The notes below the pieces were generated by a model. That model ran no database searches. It saw only the letters and a list, made by a program, of their open reading frames with translations, and was not told where the DNA came from. Shown here in pieces: positions 9,304-17,015 of a DNA stretch of 23,267 nt. The stretch is from CAYLVJ01 sp964501525. Its GTDB lineage: Bacteria; Patescibacteriota; Minisyncoccia; Minisyncoccales; CAYTKG01. The position numbers and the translations under genes were made by a program. The stretch lies in assembly GCA_964501525.1 (NCBI GenBank), contig CAZCSI010000007.1, positions 1-23,267 on the forward strand. The letters run 5' to 3'. Within the stretch, counting starts at the first letter, position 1. The number at the start of each line of letters is the position of its first letter.

Positions 9304-10320
9304 ATGGCAAAAAAGAAAAAAGAAAAAAAAGAAAAAGAAGACAAAGAGCTGAACGAGGCCATCAGTCAGATTAAAGAAAAGTTTGGAGAAGGCGCCATTA
9401 TGAAGCTCAGAGAGGCCAGAGCTTCGGATGTTGATGCTATCTCTACCGGCTCCATATCTTTAGATGTTGCCCTGGGTGTGGGCGGGATACCCCGAGGCCG
9501 GGTAATAGAGATTTACGGACCGGAAGCCACGGGTAAAACAACTTTAGCCCTGCATATTATAGCGGAGGCGCAAAAAGAAGGCGGTACGGCCGCTTTTGTG
9601 GACGCTGAACATGCTTTAGACCCCGCTTACGCCAAGAGAATAGGTGTTAATACGAACGAACTTTTGATATCTCAGCCCAGTTCAGGAGATGAGGCGCTTC
9701 AAATTGTCGAAACTTTGACCAAGTCCGGCCGGGTGGATGTGATAGCGATTGATTCGGTTGCAGCCCTGACGCCCAAGGGTGAGATAGAAGGAGAGATCGG
9801 TAATTTTCAGATAGGGCTTCAAGCCAGAATGATGAGTCAGGCTCTGCGTAAACTGGCAAGTATTGTGTCCAAGCAGAATACTTCTGTTATTTTTCTTAAT
9901 CAAACCAGAATGAAAATCGCTTCGTACGGCAACCCGGAGACAACTTCGGGCGGCATTGCGCTCAAGTTCTATTCTTCGGTTAGGATCCGGCTGGGCCGGA
10001 GAGCGAAAATTAAATCAAAAGACAAAATCATCGGCAACAGAGTGAAAGCCAAGGTGGTTAAAAACAAGGTGGCAGCTCCATTCAAAACTGCGGAGTTCGA
10101 TATTTATTACAACGAAGGTATTTCCCAGGAGGCGGATATTATAAGGGCGGGGGCAGACCAGGGGGTGGTGCAGAGAAAAGGCGCCTGGTATTATTTTGGA
10201 GAAGAAAAGCTGGGGCAGGGGATGGAGGAGTCAAAAGATACTCTGCGGGAAGACAAGAAGCTCAGGAAAAAGATTAGAGAAGAGATAACGAAAAAGGTAA
10301 AAGAAGAGGATGATTCATAA
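9304..10320 (+). CDS. recA: Recombinase RecA
   Basis: RecA polymerises on single-stranded DNA and drives strand exchange. Walker A GPEATGKT is at 72-79, and the Walker B region reads VDVIAIDSVAALTPKGEIEGE. The L2/DNA-binding region reads NQTRMKIASYGNPETTSGG (from N199). The N-terminus is an extended Lys/Glu-rich tract of about 15 residues. The L2 loop is one residue shorter than E. coli's GVMFGNPETT and has Tyr208 where Phe203 sits. The 338-residue length is normal. There is no SD before ATG 9304. A terminator follows at 10350. Confidence 0.97.
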   Translation: MAKKKKEKKEKEDKELNEAISQIKEKFGEGAIMKLREARASDVDAISTGSISLDVALGVGGIPRGRVIEIYGPEATGKTTLALHIIAEAQKEGGTAAFVDAEHALDPAYAKRIGVNTNELLISQPSSGDEALQIVETLTKSGRVDVIAIDSVAALTPKGEIEGEIGNFQIGLQARMMSQALRKLASIVSKQNTSVIFLNQTRMKIASYGNPETTSGGIALKFYSSVRIRLGRRAKIKSKDKIIGNRVKAKVVKNKVAAPFKTAEFDIYYNEGISQEADIIRAGADQGVVQRKGAWYYFGEEKLGQGMEESKDTLREDKKLRKKIREEITKKVKEEDDS

Positions 10321-10349
10321 TTCATAGTTGCTTGACGATTGATAAATAA

Positions 10350-10373
10350 AAATCCGCTGAAAGCGGGTTTTTA
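10350..10373 (+). terminator. Rho-independent terminator after recA
   Basis: CCGCT (10354-10358), loop GAA and AGCGG (10362-10366) form the core stem. It is extended by a T-G pair and A/T pairs and followed by a run of T. It lies 30 bp after the recA stop and ends the rpoB-to-recA block. Confidence 0.85.
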
Positions 10374-10375
10374 TG

Positions 10376-10404
10376 TTGACTTTTAGGCTTTAAGTTGCTA
10401 ATTT
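10376..10404 (+). promoter_or_regulatory. Promoter of the small orphan gene
   Basis: A -35 TTGACT (10376-10381), 17-bp spacer and -10 TAATTT (10399-10404) with an extended TGC (10396-10398) immediately before it. The predicted transcript would start near 10411, at the first of three AAGGAGG motifs. Confidence 0.6.
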
Positions 10405-10410
10405 AATAAA

Positions 10411-10426
10411 AAGGAGGATGGTCCTT
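10411..10426 (+). promoter_or_regulatory. 5'-end hairpin of the orphan-gene transcript
   Basis: AAGGA (10411-10415) can pair with TCCTT (10422-10426) across a six-base loop at the predicted 5' end of the mRNA. TCCTT could instead pair with the AAGGA of either downstream SD (10444 or 10471), which would hide a ribosome binding site. The switch is inferred. Confidence 0.35.
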
Positions 10427-10440
10427 CTTTTTATTTTCAC

Positions 10441-10494
10441 ATAAAGGAGGTGAGCAAAGTGACTGAGATAAAGGAGGTGGGGACAGTGACGCCC
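10441..10494 (+). repeat. Tandem duplication (2 x 27 bp) of SD plus GTG start
   Basis: Units 10441-10467 and 10468-10494 share ATAAAGGAGGTG, then an eight-base spacer after GGAGG, then GTGAC. The 27-bp period keeps both GTG codons in the same frame, so ribosomes could start at either. Confidence 0.75.
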
Positions 10495-10674
10495 AAAGTG
10501 TTCGAGGTCCGCTTCCAAGCCCTTTTGACCCCTGAGGATTTTGAAGAAGATCTTTCCCGGGCCAAGAGGGCGGTACGGAACAAGTACGGGGATGTCGGGA
10601 AGCTGAGGAAGCATTATTCTTCCCAACACCCCGGGAAAACGCCAACCAACGTGATATGGCTTACGAGAGAGTAA
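10459..10674 (+). CDS. Small hypothetical protein with strong ribosome binding site
   Basis: I do not recognise this protein. From GTG 10459 it has 71 residues, is charged and has no Cys, transmembrane segment or signal peptide. The middle (LLTPEDFEEDLSRAKRAVRNKYGDVGKLRKHY) looks helical. The start was chosen because a consensus AAGGAGGTGA (10444-10453) ends at optimal spacing before it. A second AAGGAGGT (10471-10478) is equally well placed before an in-frame GTG at 10486, giving a 62-residue form. The gene has its own promoter and an 11-bp terminator, so it is an independent single-gene unit between recA and the rpsR operon. The SD is unlike the SD-less starts of nearby housekeeping genes, suggesting high expression or foreign origin. 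Confidence 0.75.
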   Translation: MTEIKEVGTVTPKVFEVRFQALLTPEDFEEDLSRAKRAVRNKYGDVGKLRKHYSSQHPGKTPTNVIWLTRE

Positions 10675-10686
10675 CCCGTTAAGCCG

Positions 10687-10720
10687 AAGGACTCACTAAG
10701 CAGTGAGTCCTTTTGTTTTT
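10687..10720 (+). terminator. Strong Rho-independent terminator of the orphan gene
   Basis: AAGGACTCACT (10687-10697) and AGTGAGTCCTT (10702-10712) form an 11-bp perfect stem with loop AAGC, followed by TTTTGTTTTT including the stem's last bases. On the - strand the same hairpin lies about 20 nt past the rpsR stop but lacks a T run, so it would be at best a partial terminator or 3'-end protector for that operon. Confidence 0.92.
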
Positions 10721-10731
10721 CGCCGCTTCTT

Positions 10732-10956
10732 CTATTCCTGCGGGTACTTGGAGGTGGAGGAGAGAAGTCCCATGTGCCGCGCTCTCTTGACAGCTTTGCT
10801 CATCAGGCGCTGATGTTTAGCGCAGAGACCGGTTTTGTCTCTTTTTCTTATTTTACCCAAACTGGTAATAAACCTGCGTAACAGGTTGGCGTCTTTCCAG
10901 TCGATATCATCTATATTTCTTTTGCAAAAATAACAATCTGTAGCGTAGTTTGACAT
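10732..10956 (-). CDS. rpsR: Small ribosomal subunit protein bS18
   Basis: A 74-residue S18 with the conserved core DANLLRRFITSLGKIRKRDKTGL and the C-terminal RLMSKAVKRARHMGLL. S18 sits on the 30S platform next to S6. CX2C (C8, C11) and CX2H (in LCAKHQR) are kept, so this is a putative zinc-binding form. It is last in the rpsF-ssb-rpsR order found in many bacteria, 14 bp after ssb. No SD is visible. Confidence 0.96.
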   Translation of the reverse strand: MSNYATDCYFCKRNIDDIDWKDANLLRRFITSLGKIRKRDKTGLCAKHQRLMSKAVKRARHMGLLSSTSKYPQE

Positions 10957-10970
10957 ACTTTTTACGTTGC

Positions 10971-11453
10971 TTAGAAGGGAATATCTTCCACCCTTATTTC
11001 TTCTTCATCTTCATCTTCTCCACTTTCCTCAATCTCCTCTTCTTCGATAACGGGTATATCCTGCTCTCTTGTTTTTCTGGCTTTTTGAGGTTTTCTGGTT
11101 GGTCTGGCTTGCCCCTGATCCATATTTTTGGGAGGGAGTTGAACGCTTTCAGCTACGATCTCGGTTGTTTTTCTCTGATTTCCTGAAGAGTCTTCCCAGG
11201 ATCTTGTTTGGAGGCGGCCTTCTACCAGGATTAAAGAACCTTTATTCAAATAACGGGATATTATTTCAGCCAGTCTTCTCCAGGCCACCACGCTGTGAAA
11301 TTCTGTTTCTCTTTTTTGCTCTCCGCTTTCTCTATCCTTCCAGACCCGATTGGTAGCCACCCCAAAAGAGCACACAGCAATACCGGAAGAGGTGTTTCTT
11401 AACTCAGGTTCTTGAGTCAGCCGGCCGACAATAATAACTTTATTAAAATTCAT
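10971..11453 (-). CDS. ssb: Single-stranded DNA-binding protein
   Basis: SSB coats single-stranded DNA and recruits repair and replication proteins. The OB fold spans about residues 1-110 (NKVIIVGRLTQEPELR, VATNRVWKD, TEFHSVVAWRRLAEI, LILVEGRLQTRSWED). A basic linker follows, then a strongly acidic tail ending in EDIPF, the family's partner-binding tip. The 160-residue length is normal. It lies between rpsF and rpsR with 14-bp gaps and has no SD. Confidence 0.96.
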   Translation of the reverse strand: MNFNKVIIVGRLTQEPELRNTSSGIAVCSFGVATNRVWKDRESGEQKRETEFHSVVAWRRLAEIISRYLNKGSLILVEGRLQTRSWEDSSGNQRKTTEIVAESVQLPPKNMDQGQARPTRKPQKARKTREQDIPVIEEEEIEESGEDEDEEEIRVEDIPF

Positions 11454-11467
11454 ATTGGTTAAGTTTT

Positions 11468-11878
11468 TTAGCTTTCGTCAAGTATCTGGTCTAATTTCTC
11501 TTCTATTTTTTTCAACTCGACCTTTGCCTTTCCTGTTTCTTTCTTAGCGGAAGCAGAAGGCTTGAAACTTCTTTTTCTTGTCCTAACTTTTCTTTTCTTT
11601 GTTTTTTCAATCATGGTTCGAAATATATTCGGAGTATTCTTGATTTTTTCATTAAGGCCTGCGACCTGGTTTTCTTCTATCTGGAACCTGACGGTGAAGA
11701 TAAAAACTTCTGTCTTGTCATTAATGGGATAGCTTAACTTTACCGCTTCTTTTTTTCTCTCCTGGGTAAGAATTCCTCCGTGCTCCTGAATCAGCAGCTC
11801 TATACTGGAAGCCTTTTGCTGGACCTCTTCAGCTTTAATGTCAGAAGGTACGAGGTAGTTTAATTCATACAGTTTCAT
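11468..11878 (-). CDS. rpsF: Small ribosomal subunit protein bS6
   Basis: S6 binds S18 on the 30S platform. The N-terminal ferredoxin-like domain (MKLYELNYLVPSDI..., about residues 1-93) matches the family. Residues about 94-136 form an extension: first very basic (KKRKVRTRKR), then a Lys/Glu helix-like segment, making it longer than the roughly 95-residue core of the family. It starts 12 bp after the ychF stop and leads the rpsF-ssb-rpsR block. There is no SD. Confidence 0.93.
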   Translation of the reverse strand: MKLYELNYLVPSDIKAEEVQQKASSIELLIQEHGGILTQERKKEAVKLSYPINDKTEVFIFTVRFQIEENQVAGLNEKIKNTPNIFRTMIEKTKKRKVRTRKRSFKPSASAKKETGKAKVELKKIEEKLDQILDES

Positions 11879-11890
11879 GGCGAAGTTTTG

Positions 11891-12925
11891 TTATATTTTA
11901 AACTCTATTATATCTCCGTCCTGCATTATGTAGTCGCGGCTGACGGTTTTTACAGCTCCTTTGTTTTTAGCTTTTTTCCAACCTTTAAGTTCTATCAGCT
12001 CCTCGCAACTTACAACCTCTGCCCGGATAAATCTTTCTTGAAAATCAGAATGAATTTTTCCGGCTGCTTCAAGCGCGGTGCCGCCTTTTTTAAGGGTGGA
12101 AGCGCGTACTTCTCGGCCACCCTTTATTGTATAAAATGTTATCAAATCTAATACTTTGTGGCAAGTGTTTATCAGTTCAGGCAAAATACTTTTTACTCCG
12201 ATCTCCTTTCTTTCCTGTGGAGAAAAATCCAATATTTCCATTTCCGTATGAAGATCGGCTTTAATAAGGGGAGAGACCTTTTTTTCAAGAGGAATATTTT
12301 GCTGTCCGATATTGAGCAGGTAAACGGTCGGTTTTTGGGTCAGAAGTTGAAAACTTTGAATTAGCTCTTTTGACTCCTGATCAAGATCTGAACTGGATAT
12401 TCTTTTTCCTTTTTCCAGCTTGTTTTTTATCCGCTGCAGGAGGTTCTTTTTCTCTTCTGCCTCCTTGTCAAGAACTCCGCCCTCCATTTTTGACAAGGCC
12501 TTATTTACGGTCTCCAGGTCTTTCATAACCAGTTCAGTGCTTATGATTTTCAGGTCTCGATCCGGATTGACCGATTTTTCTACATGAGCCACTCGTTTAC
12601 TTTTAAAACCCCTTATAACCTCCACCAAGGCGGAGCAGTTTCGTATCTGAGCCAAAAAATGATTTCCCAGTCCTTGACCCTTGTGAGCTTCCTTTACCAG
12701 TCCTGCGATGTCCCAGAACTCAATAGTAGCCGGATTTTTCTTATCCGGACTGATGATTTGCACCAGTTTCTGGAAATTTTCATCCGGCACCGAAATAATG
12801 CCTATATTGGGGTCTATAGTACTAAAAGGCCGGGGTTCGATGCGAACCTCTCTTTTGGTAAGGGCCTTGAACAAAGTGGACTTTCCTGCATTTGGAAAGC
12901 CGATTATGCCAACTGAAAAAGGCAT
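11891..12925 (-). CDS. ychF: Ribosome-associated Obg-family ATPase/GTPase YchF
   Basis: YchF/OLA1 is a ribosome-binding P-loop NTPase. The P-loop GFPNAGKST is at 9-17, switch-2 region DIAGLVKEAHKGQGLGNHFL at 72-91 (split), and the C-terminal TGS-like domain includes VRASTLKKGGTALEAAGKIHSDF and ends YIMQDGDIIEF. The central coiled-coil is present. Length 344 is slightly below the usual 363. The base-specificity motif, NxxE in ATP-preferring members, reads NIGQ (205-208) here. It is first in the - strand block with rpsF-ssb-rpsR. A TATTAT on the - strand lies 11 nt before the ATG with no clear -35. Confidence 0.95.
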   Translation of the reverse strand: MPFSVGIIGFPNAGKSTLFKALTKREVRIEPRPFSTIDPNIGIISVPDENFQKLVQIISPDKKNPATIEFWDIAGLVKEAHKGQGLGNHFLAQIRNCSALVEVIRGFKSKRVAHVEKSVNPDRDLKIISTELVMKDLETVNKALSKMEGGVLDKEAEEKKNLLQRIKNKLEKGKRISSSDLDQESKELIQSFQLLTQKPTVYLLNIGQQNIPLEKKVSPLIKADLHTEMEILDFSPQERKEIGVKSILPELINTCHKVLDLITFYTIKGGREVRASTLKKGGTALEAAGKIHSDFQERFIRAEVVSCEELIELKGWKKAKNKGAVKTVSRDYIMQDGDIIEFKI

Positions 12926-12941
12926 TGATTTATGCTATAAT
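12913..12941 (+). promoter_or_regulatory. Extended -10 promoter for the phosphohexomutase
   Basis: TATAAT (12936-12941) is preceded by an extended TGC (12933-12935). CTGAAA at 12913-12918 gives a 4/6 -35 with a 17-bp spacer. The predicted start near 12948 leaves a leader of about 19 nt. The promoter overlaps the 5' end of ychF, which is transcribed the other way. Confidence 0.65.
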
Positions 12942-12966
12942 AAACCAAGGTACAAATCAAGTTGAT

Positions 12967-14325
12967 ATGAGAATAAACCCCGGTATTTTTCAAAAATATG
13001 ACATTAGAGGCCGTTTTCCCCAAGAGTTGAACGAGAGAACGGTTTATCTTGTAGCCAGAACTTTTGGGCTGCTTTTTAAAGATAAAAAGAGAATAGCGGT
13101 GGGCAGAGATGCCCGTCCTTCTTCCGTCTCTCTTCAGGAGGCGGTTATTAAGGGGCTTGAGGAAACCGGTAAAGAGGTGATTGATGTAGGGATGGCTTCC
13201 ACTCCGGCTTTTTACTTTTCCGTTGTTCATTTTAAATGTGATGGAGGTATTTTTGTGACCGCCTCTCATCTCTCCGAAAAGTTTAACGGAATGAAAATTG
13301 TAGGCCGAGACGCGGTTCCGATAGGAAAAGAAGAGGGGTTGGGAGAGATAGAAGAGATGATCAAGCAGGGAGAGATTCATTTTCGAAAACAGCAGGGAAA
13401 GGTGGTTGAAAAAGACATTTCATCTTCCTATGTAGAAGAAGTTAAAAGCAAAGCAGGGTCTTTTTCCGGAGAAAAGATAGTTATGGATGCCGGCAATGGT
13501 ATGACCGGCCTTTACCTTCAAAAGATTTTTAAAGATCTGGAGTTGAATATAGTGCCTTTGCTCTGGGAGGTTGACTGCTCTTTTCCCAATCACGGCGCTG
13601 ATCCTAAAGAACCTCGAAACAGGGAGACAGCCTCAAAAAAAGTGGATGAAGAAAAAGCGGGTCTCGGATTTCTTTGGGACGGAGACGGAGACCGATTTTA
13701 CGCTTTGGACAGCAGGGGAGAGGTGATTGACCCCAGCTTCATATCCTTAATTATCGGCCGGTATTTAATCAGTAAATCGGAGCATAAAAAAATAGTGGTT
13801 GATATCAGGACTTCAGGTGTTGTTGAAGACAAGATAAAAGAGGCAGGCGGAGAGGTTATAAGGTCAAAAACATGGCATCCTGAAGTTAAGAAAAAGATGA
13901 GGGAGGAGAATGCGGTTTTCGGGAGTGAAACCTCAGGCCATTATGTGTTCCAAGATTTTTATTATCTTGACGACGGGCTGCTGGCCGCCCTTTATTTTTT
14001 AGAGGCGGTTAAAAAACTGGAAAAGCCGTTGGAACAATACCTGGAAGAACTTCGAAAAGAATACTTTATTCTGCCCGAGACCAACTTCGAAGTTGAAAGC
14101 GAAAAAGAAGTTCAAAACATACTGTCGAGATTAGAAGATTTTTACAAAGAACAGGCCTCTCGTATAGAAAAAATAGACGGTTTGAGCGTCTATTTCTCTG
14201 ATTGGCGTTTTAACCTGCGTCCTTCTCAGTCAGAGCCGCTTCTTCGTTTAAACATGGAGGCCAAGACTGAAAAAGTTTTACAGTCCAAGAAAAAGGAGAT
14301 CGATTCTTTGGTCAAGGGGTCTTAA
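12967..14325 (+). CDS. Phosphomannomutase/phosphoglucomutase
   Basis: An alpha-D-phosphohexomutase that interconverts hexose 1- and 6-phosphates for sugar-nucleotide synthesis. The phosphoserine loop is TASHLSEKFNG (T98-S100-H101), the Mg2+ loop DGDGDR (238-243), the sugar-binding loop GSETSGH (319-325) and the phosphate-binding loop RPSQSEP (418-424). ATG 12967 (452 residues) was chosen over the in-frame ATG 12892, because 12892 lies upstream of the promoter and inside ychF, while family homology starts at GIFQKYDIRGRFP. The loop has Leu-Ser where most relatives have Asn-Pro. Substrate preference (mannose or glucose) cannot be settled by eye. The stop overlaps the trpS stop by 4 nt. Confidence 0.92.
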   Translation: MRINPGIFQKYDIRGRFPQELNERTVYLVARTFGLLFKDKKRIAVGRDARPSSVSLQEAVIKGLEETGKEVIDVGMASTPAFYFSVVHFKCDGGIFVTASHLSEKFNGMKIVGRDAVPIGKEEGLGEIEEMIKQGEIHFRKQQGKVVEKDISSSYVEEVKSKAGSFSGEKIVMDAGNGMTGLYLQKIFKDLELNIVPLLWEVDCSFPNHGADPKEPRNRETASKKVDEEKAGLGFLWDGDGDRFYALDSRGEVIDPSFISLIIGRYLISKSEHKKIVVDIRTSGVVEDKIKEAGGEVIRSKTWHPEVKKKMREENAVFGSETSGHYVFQDFYYLDDGLLAALYFLEAVKKLEKPLEQYLEELRKEYFILPETNFEVESEKEVQNILSRLEDFYKEQASRIEKIDGLSVYFSDWRFNLRPSQSEPLLRLNMEAKTEKVLQSKKKEIDSLVKGS

Positions 14326-15293
14326 AACTCCAGACCCATCTTGGCCCTTACTTGTTTCAACTTTGCCTGAGCTATTCTTTCCGCCTTTTCCCGGCCTTTT
14401 GACAAGGCCTTTTTAATTTCTTTTTCTGATTTCTCTTTTTCAATTTTTCTGAAAGGAGCCAAAGAGTCCTGCAAAAGCCGGCTTAGGCTTTGTTTAAAAA
14501 AGGCGTAATCCTTATCTTTGAATATACTTTCTAATTCTTTTATCTCTTTGTCGCCGAAAAGAGAATAGATGGTGAGCAGGTTGGAGACCCCCGGTTTATT
14601 GTCCGGGTCGTACTTTATTTTTTTTCCGGGGTCTGTTACCGCTGCCTTGACTTTGTTCTCTATGGAAGCAGGGCTTTCGAAAAGGCCGATGCATCCCTTG
14701 GGGTCGCCGGTTTTAGACATCTTTTGATTGGGGTTTGAAAGAGACATAATTCTGGCTCCGAGCTCGGGAGTGATGGGCTTGGGAATGGGAAAAACCTTTC
14801 CGAACCGCCGGTTGAATTTACGGGCCAGGGTTCTGGTCAGCTCAACATGCTGAACCTGGTCCTCGCCTACGGGTACACCTTCTGTGTTATAAAGCAGGAT
14901 ATCGGCTGCCATAAGAACGGGATAATTCAAAAGCCCGGCCTTAGGGCTTTTGGCTTTCATCGATTTTTCTTTGTACTGAGTCATTCTCTCCAGCTCTCCG
15001 ACAGGAGTGATCGTGCTCAGCAGCCAGGCAAGCTCTGCATGTTCTTTTACCTGGGACTGAAGAAAAAAGACACTCTGATCCGGGTTTATGCCTGCCCCAA
15101 GATAAGCCAAAGCTGTTTCATAGATGTGGCCGCTTAATTTATCGGTTTTGTAGGGGGTGGTCAAAGCGTGCCAGTCTACAATACAAAAAACACAATCGTG
15201 TTTTTTCTGGATATCCACCCAGTTCTTTATAGCTCCCAGATAGTTTCCGATATGTATCCCTCCAGTAGGCCGTACTGCGCTGAAGATTTTCAT
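14322..15293 (-). CDS. trpS: Tryptophan--tRNA ligase
   Basis: A class Ic synthetase that charges tRNA-Trp. The HIGH-type motif reads HIGN (14-17) in RPTGGIHIGNYLGA, and the KMSKS motif reads KMSKT (191-195). LMAADILLYNTEGVPVGEDQVQHVELTR is the conserved Trp/adenylate-binding block. Length 323 matches the family (about 330). It lies 20 bp after the RNase J stop on the same strand, with no SD, and converges with the phosphohexomutase with a 4-nt overlap and no visible terminator. Confidence 0.96.
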   Translation of the reverse strand: MKIFSAVRPTGGIHIGNYLGAIKNWVDIQKKHDCVFCIVDWHALTTPYKTDKLSGHIYETALAYLGAGINPDQSVFFLQSQVKEHAELAWLLSTITPVGELERMTQYKEKSMKAKSPKAGLLNYPVLMAADILLYNTEGVPVGEDQVQHVELTRTLARKFNRRFGKVFPIPKPITPELGARIMSLSNPNQKMSKTGDPKGCIGLFESPASIENKVKAAVTDPGKKIKYDPDNKPGVSNLLTIYSLFGDKEIKELESIFKDKDYAFFKQSLSRLLQDSLAPFRKIEKEKSEKEIKKALSKGREKAERIAQAKLKQVRAKMGLEF

Positions 15294-15313
15294 ATTTTTA
15301 GTTGTTAGTTTGG

Positions 15314-16987
15314 TTATACCTCTATTATAACAGGTAAAACCATAGGCCTTCTTTTTGTTTTCGAATAAAGGTAGTCAGCTATCTTGTCTCTCATCTCTTT
15401 TTTCAGGGATTCGCTGTCGATTACTCTTCCCTTAGTTGCTTTTTTAGTTATGCTTTCCACTTTTCTTCGGGTTTCGGCTAAGAGGTCTTTCGATTCCCTG
15501 AGATAAACAAACCCTCTTGAAATGATATCAGGGGAGTTTTGAATTTTGCCGGTTTTCTTGTCAATAACCGCAATAACGACGAAGATTCCATCTTCAGCCA
15601 ATCTTTCCCTGTCCCTTAAAACAATTTTGCCCACGTCTCCCACTCCTAACCCATCTACCAGGATGTAGTTGGTTTTGGCGCCTTCTTTTTTCACCGAAAA
15701 CTTATTTTCGGAAAGATGAATGATATCTCCGTTTTCACTCATAATCACATTTTTTTCCGGAACACGTTCTTCTTGAGCCAGTTTTCCATGCGCCACCCGC
15801 ATAGAATATTCTCCTTCAATAGGAATGAAAAAGCGCGGCTTCAATTTCCTGATCAAAAGCTTCAGTTCTTCAGCTTTGCCGTGTCCGCCGGCATGGATAT
15901 CCATCATTTCGTAGTGATAGACGTTTTTGGTTTTTCTGAGAACGGCATTTTTAAGGCGTTGAACGCTGCGTTCGTTGCCGGGCACGACCGATGAGGAAAA
16001 GATAATCGTATCTTTGGGTTTGAGCTGGAGATGCCTGTGCTCTCCGCTGGACAAACGGGCCAGAACAGCTCTTTCTTCTCCCTGGGCTCCGGTACAAATA
16101 ATGGTTATCTTTTCGTCCGGGTAGCGGCTGGCATGTTTAGCGTCAACACGGGTTCCTTTTTTAATTTTTAAATAATTTAATTTCTGTGCGATATCTACAT
16201 TGGTTTCCATAGAGCGGCCGTTAATAACCACCTTTCGGCCGTGTTTTTCCGAGAGAACAATCAATTGCTGCACCCGGTTGAGAAGGGAGGCAAAGGTAGA
16301 AGCAATAATTCTTCCCTTTGCTTTTTTAAAGACCTTGTCCAGGTTTTCCATAATCTCTTTTTCGGATAGAGAGTGGCCCTCTTCCTCCGCCCGCGTAGAG
16401 TCGGACATAAGAAGAAGAATTCCTTCTTTTCCAATTCCTTCAATTCGTTTCAGGTCAATGGGTTTGTCAAAGAGGGGAGTGGGGTCAATCTTAAAGTCTC
16501 CGGTGTGAAATATATTTCCAACCGGAGTCTTGATTTTAACCGCAAAGCTGTCGGGGATGTTATGGTTAACGGTTATGAATTCAACCTCAAAGGGCCCTAT
16601 TTTCTCTTTTTGTCCGTCAACTACTGTTTTAAAGTTCAGCTTCTTTTTTTGAGGAAATTCTTTTTGGCGGTTGATAATAATCTCTTTAGCCAATTTACCT
16701 GAGTAAAAAGGAAAAGAATAACCGAGTTTGTTCGTTAAATAGGGAATAGCCCCTATGTGATCATAGTGGCCGTGGGTGATTACAGCTCCCACTATATTTT
16801 TTTCTTTACCCTCAAGATAAGAGACATTGGGGATAATGAAATCGATGCCGGGAGTGGTTTCTTCCGGAAACATAAGCCCCATGTCCACTATCAAAATCTG
16901 TCCCCCGTACTCAAACAGGGTCATGTTAATGCCTACCTCCTCTAGTCCACCTAGAGGTATGATTTTCAGTTCTTGTTTTTTAGCCAT
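15314..16987 (-). CDS. rnj: Ribonuclease J
   Basis: A metallo-beta-lactamase/beta-CASP nuclease for RNA decay and processing (endo- and 5'-3' exonuclease in the family). The metal site HGHYDH is at 72-77, with NHNIPDS around H142 and HTGDFK including D164. The beta-CASP part has MDIHAGGHGKAEELKLL and FIPIEGEYSMRVAH, and the C-terminal domain follows. Length 557 is typical. It lies 28 bp downstream of tRNA-Leu on the same strand, so one transcript could carry the isomerase, the tRNA, rnj and trpS. No SD is seen. Confidence 0.95.
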   Translation of the reverse strand: MAKKQELKIIPLGGLEEVGINMTLFEYGGQILIVDMGLMFPEETTPGIDFIIPNVSYLEGKEKNIVGAVITHGHYDHIGAIPYLTNKLGYSFPFYSGKLAKEIIINRQKEFPQKKKLNFKTVVDGQKEKIGPFEVEFITVNHNIPDSFAVKIKTPVGNIFHTGDFKIDPTPLFDKPIDLKRIEGIGKEGILLLMSDSTRAEEEGHSLSEKEIMENLDKVFKKAKGRIIASTFASLLNRVQQLIVLSEKHGRKVVINGRSMETNVDIAQKLNYLKIKKGTRVDAKHASRYPDEKITIICTGAQGEERAVLARLSSGEHRHLQLKPKDTIIFSSSVVPGNERSVQRLKNAVLRKTKNVYHYEMMDIHAGGHGKAEELKLLIRKLKPRFFIPIEGEYSMRVAHGKLAQEERVPEKNVIMSENGDIIHLSENKFSVKKEGAKTNYILVDGLGVGDVGKIVLRDRERLAEDGIFVVIAVIDKKTGKIQNSPDIISRGFVYLRESKDLLAETRRKVESITKKATKGRVIDSESLKKEMRDKIADYLYSKTKRRPMVLPVIIEV

Positions 16988-17015
16988 ATTTAATTTATTA
17001 GTTTGTTAATCTTTG

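Noticed and set aside
10418..10444. ATG after AAGGAGG encoding MVLLFIFT, a possible leader peptide
   Set aside because: The ATG directly abuts AGGAGG with no spacer, so the SD cannot serve it. The motif is better read as part of the leader hairpin.
12892..12966. Upstream in-frame ATG extending the phosphohexomutase by 25 residues
   Set aside because: The extension lies upstream of the TATAAT promoter and overlaps ychF, and family homology begins just after ATG 12967.
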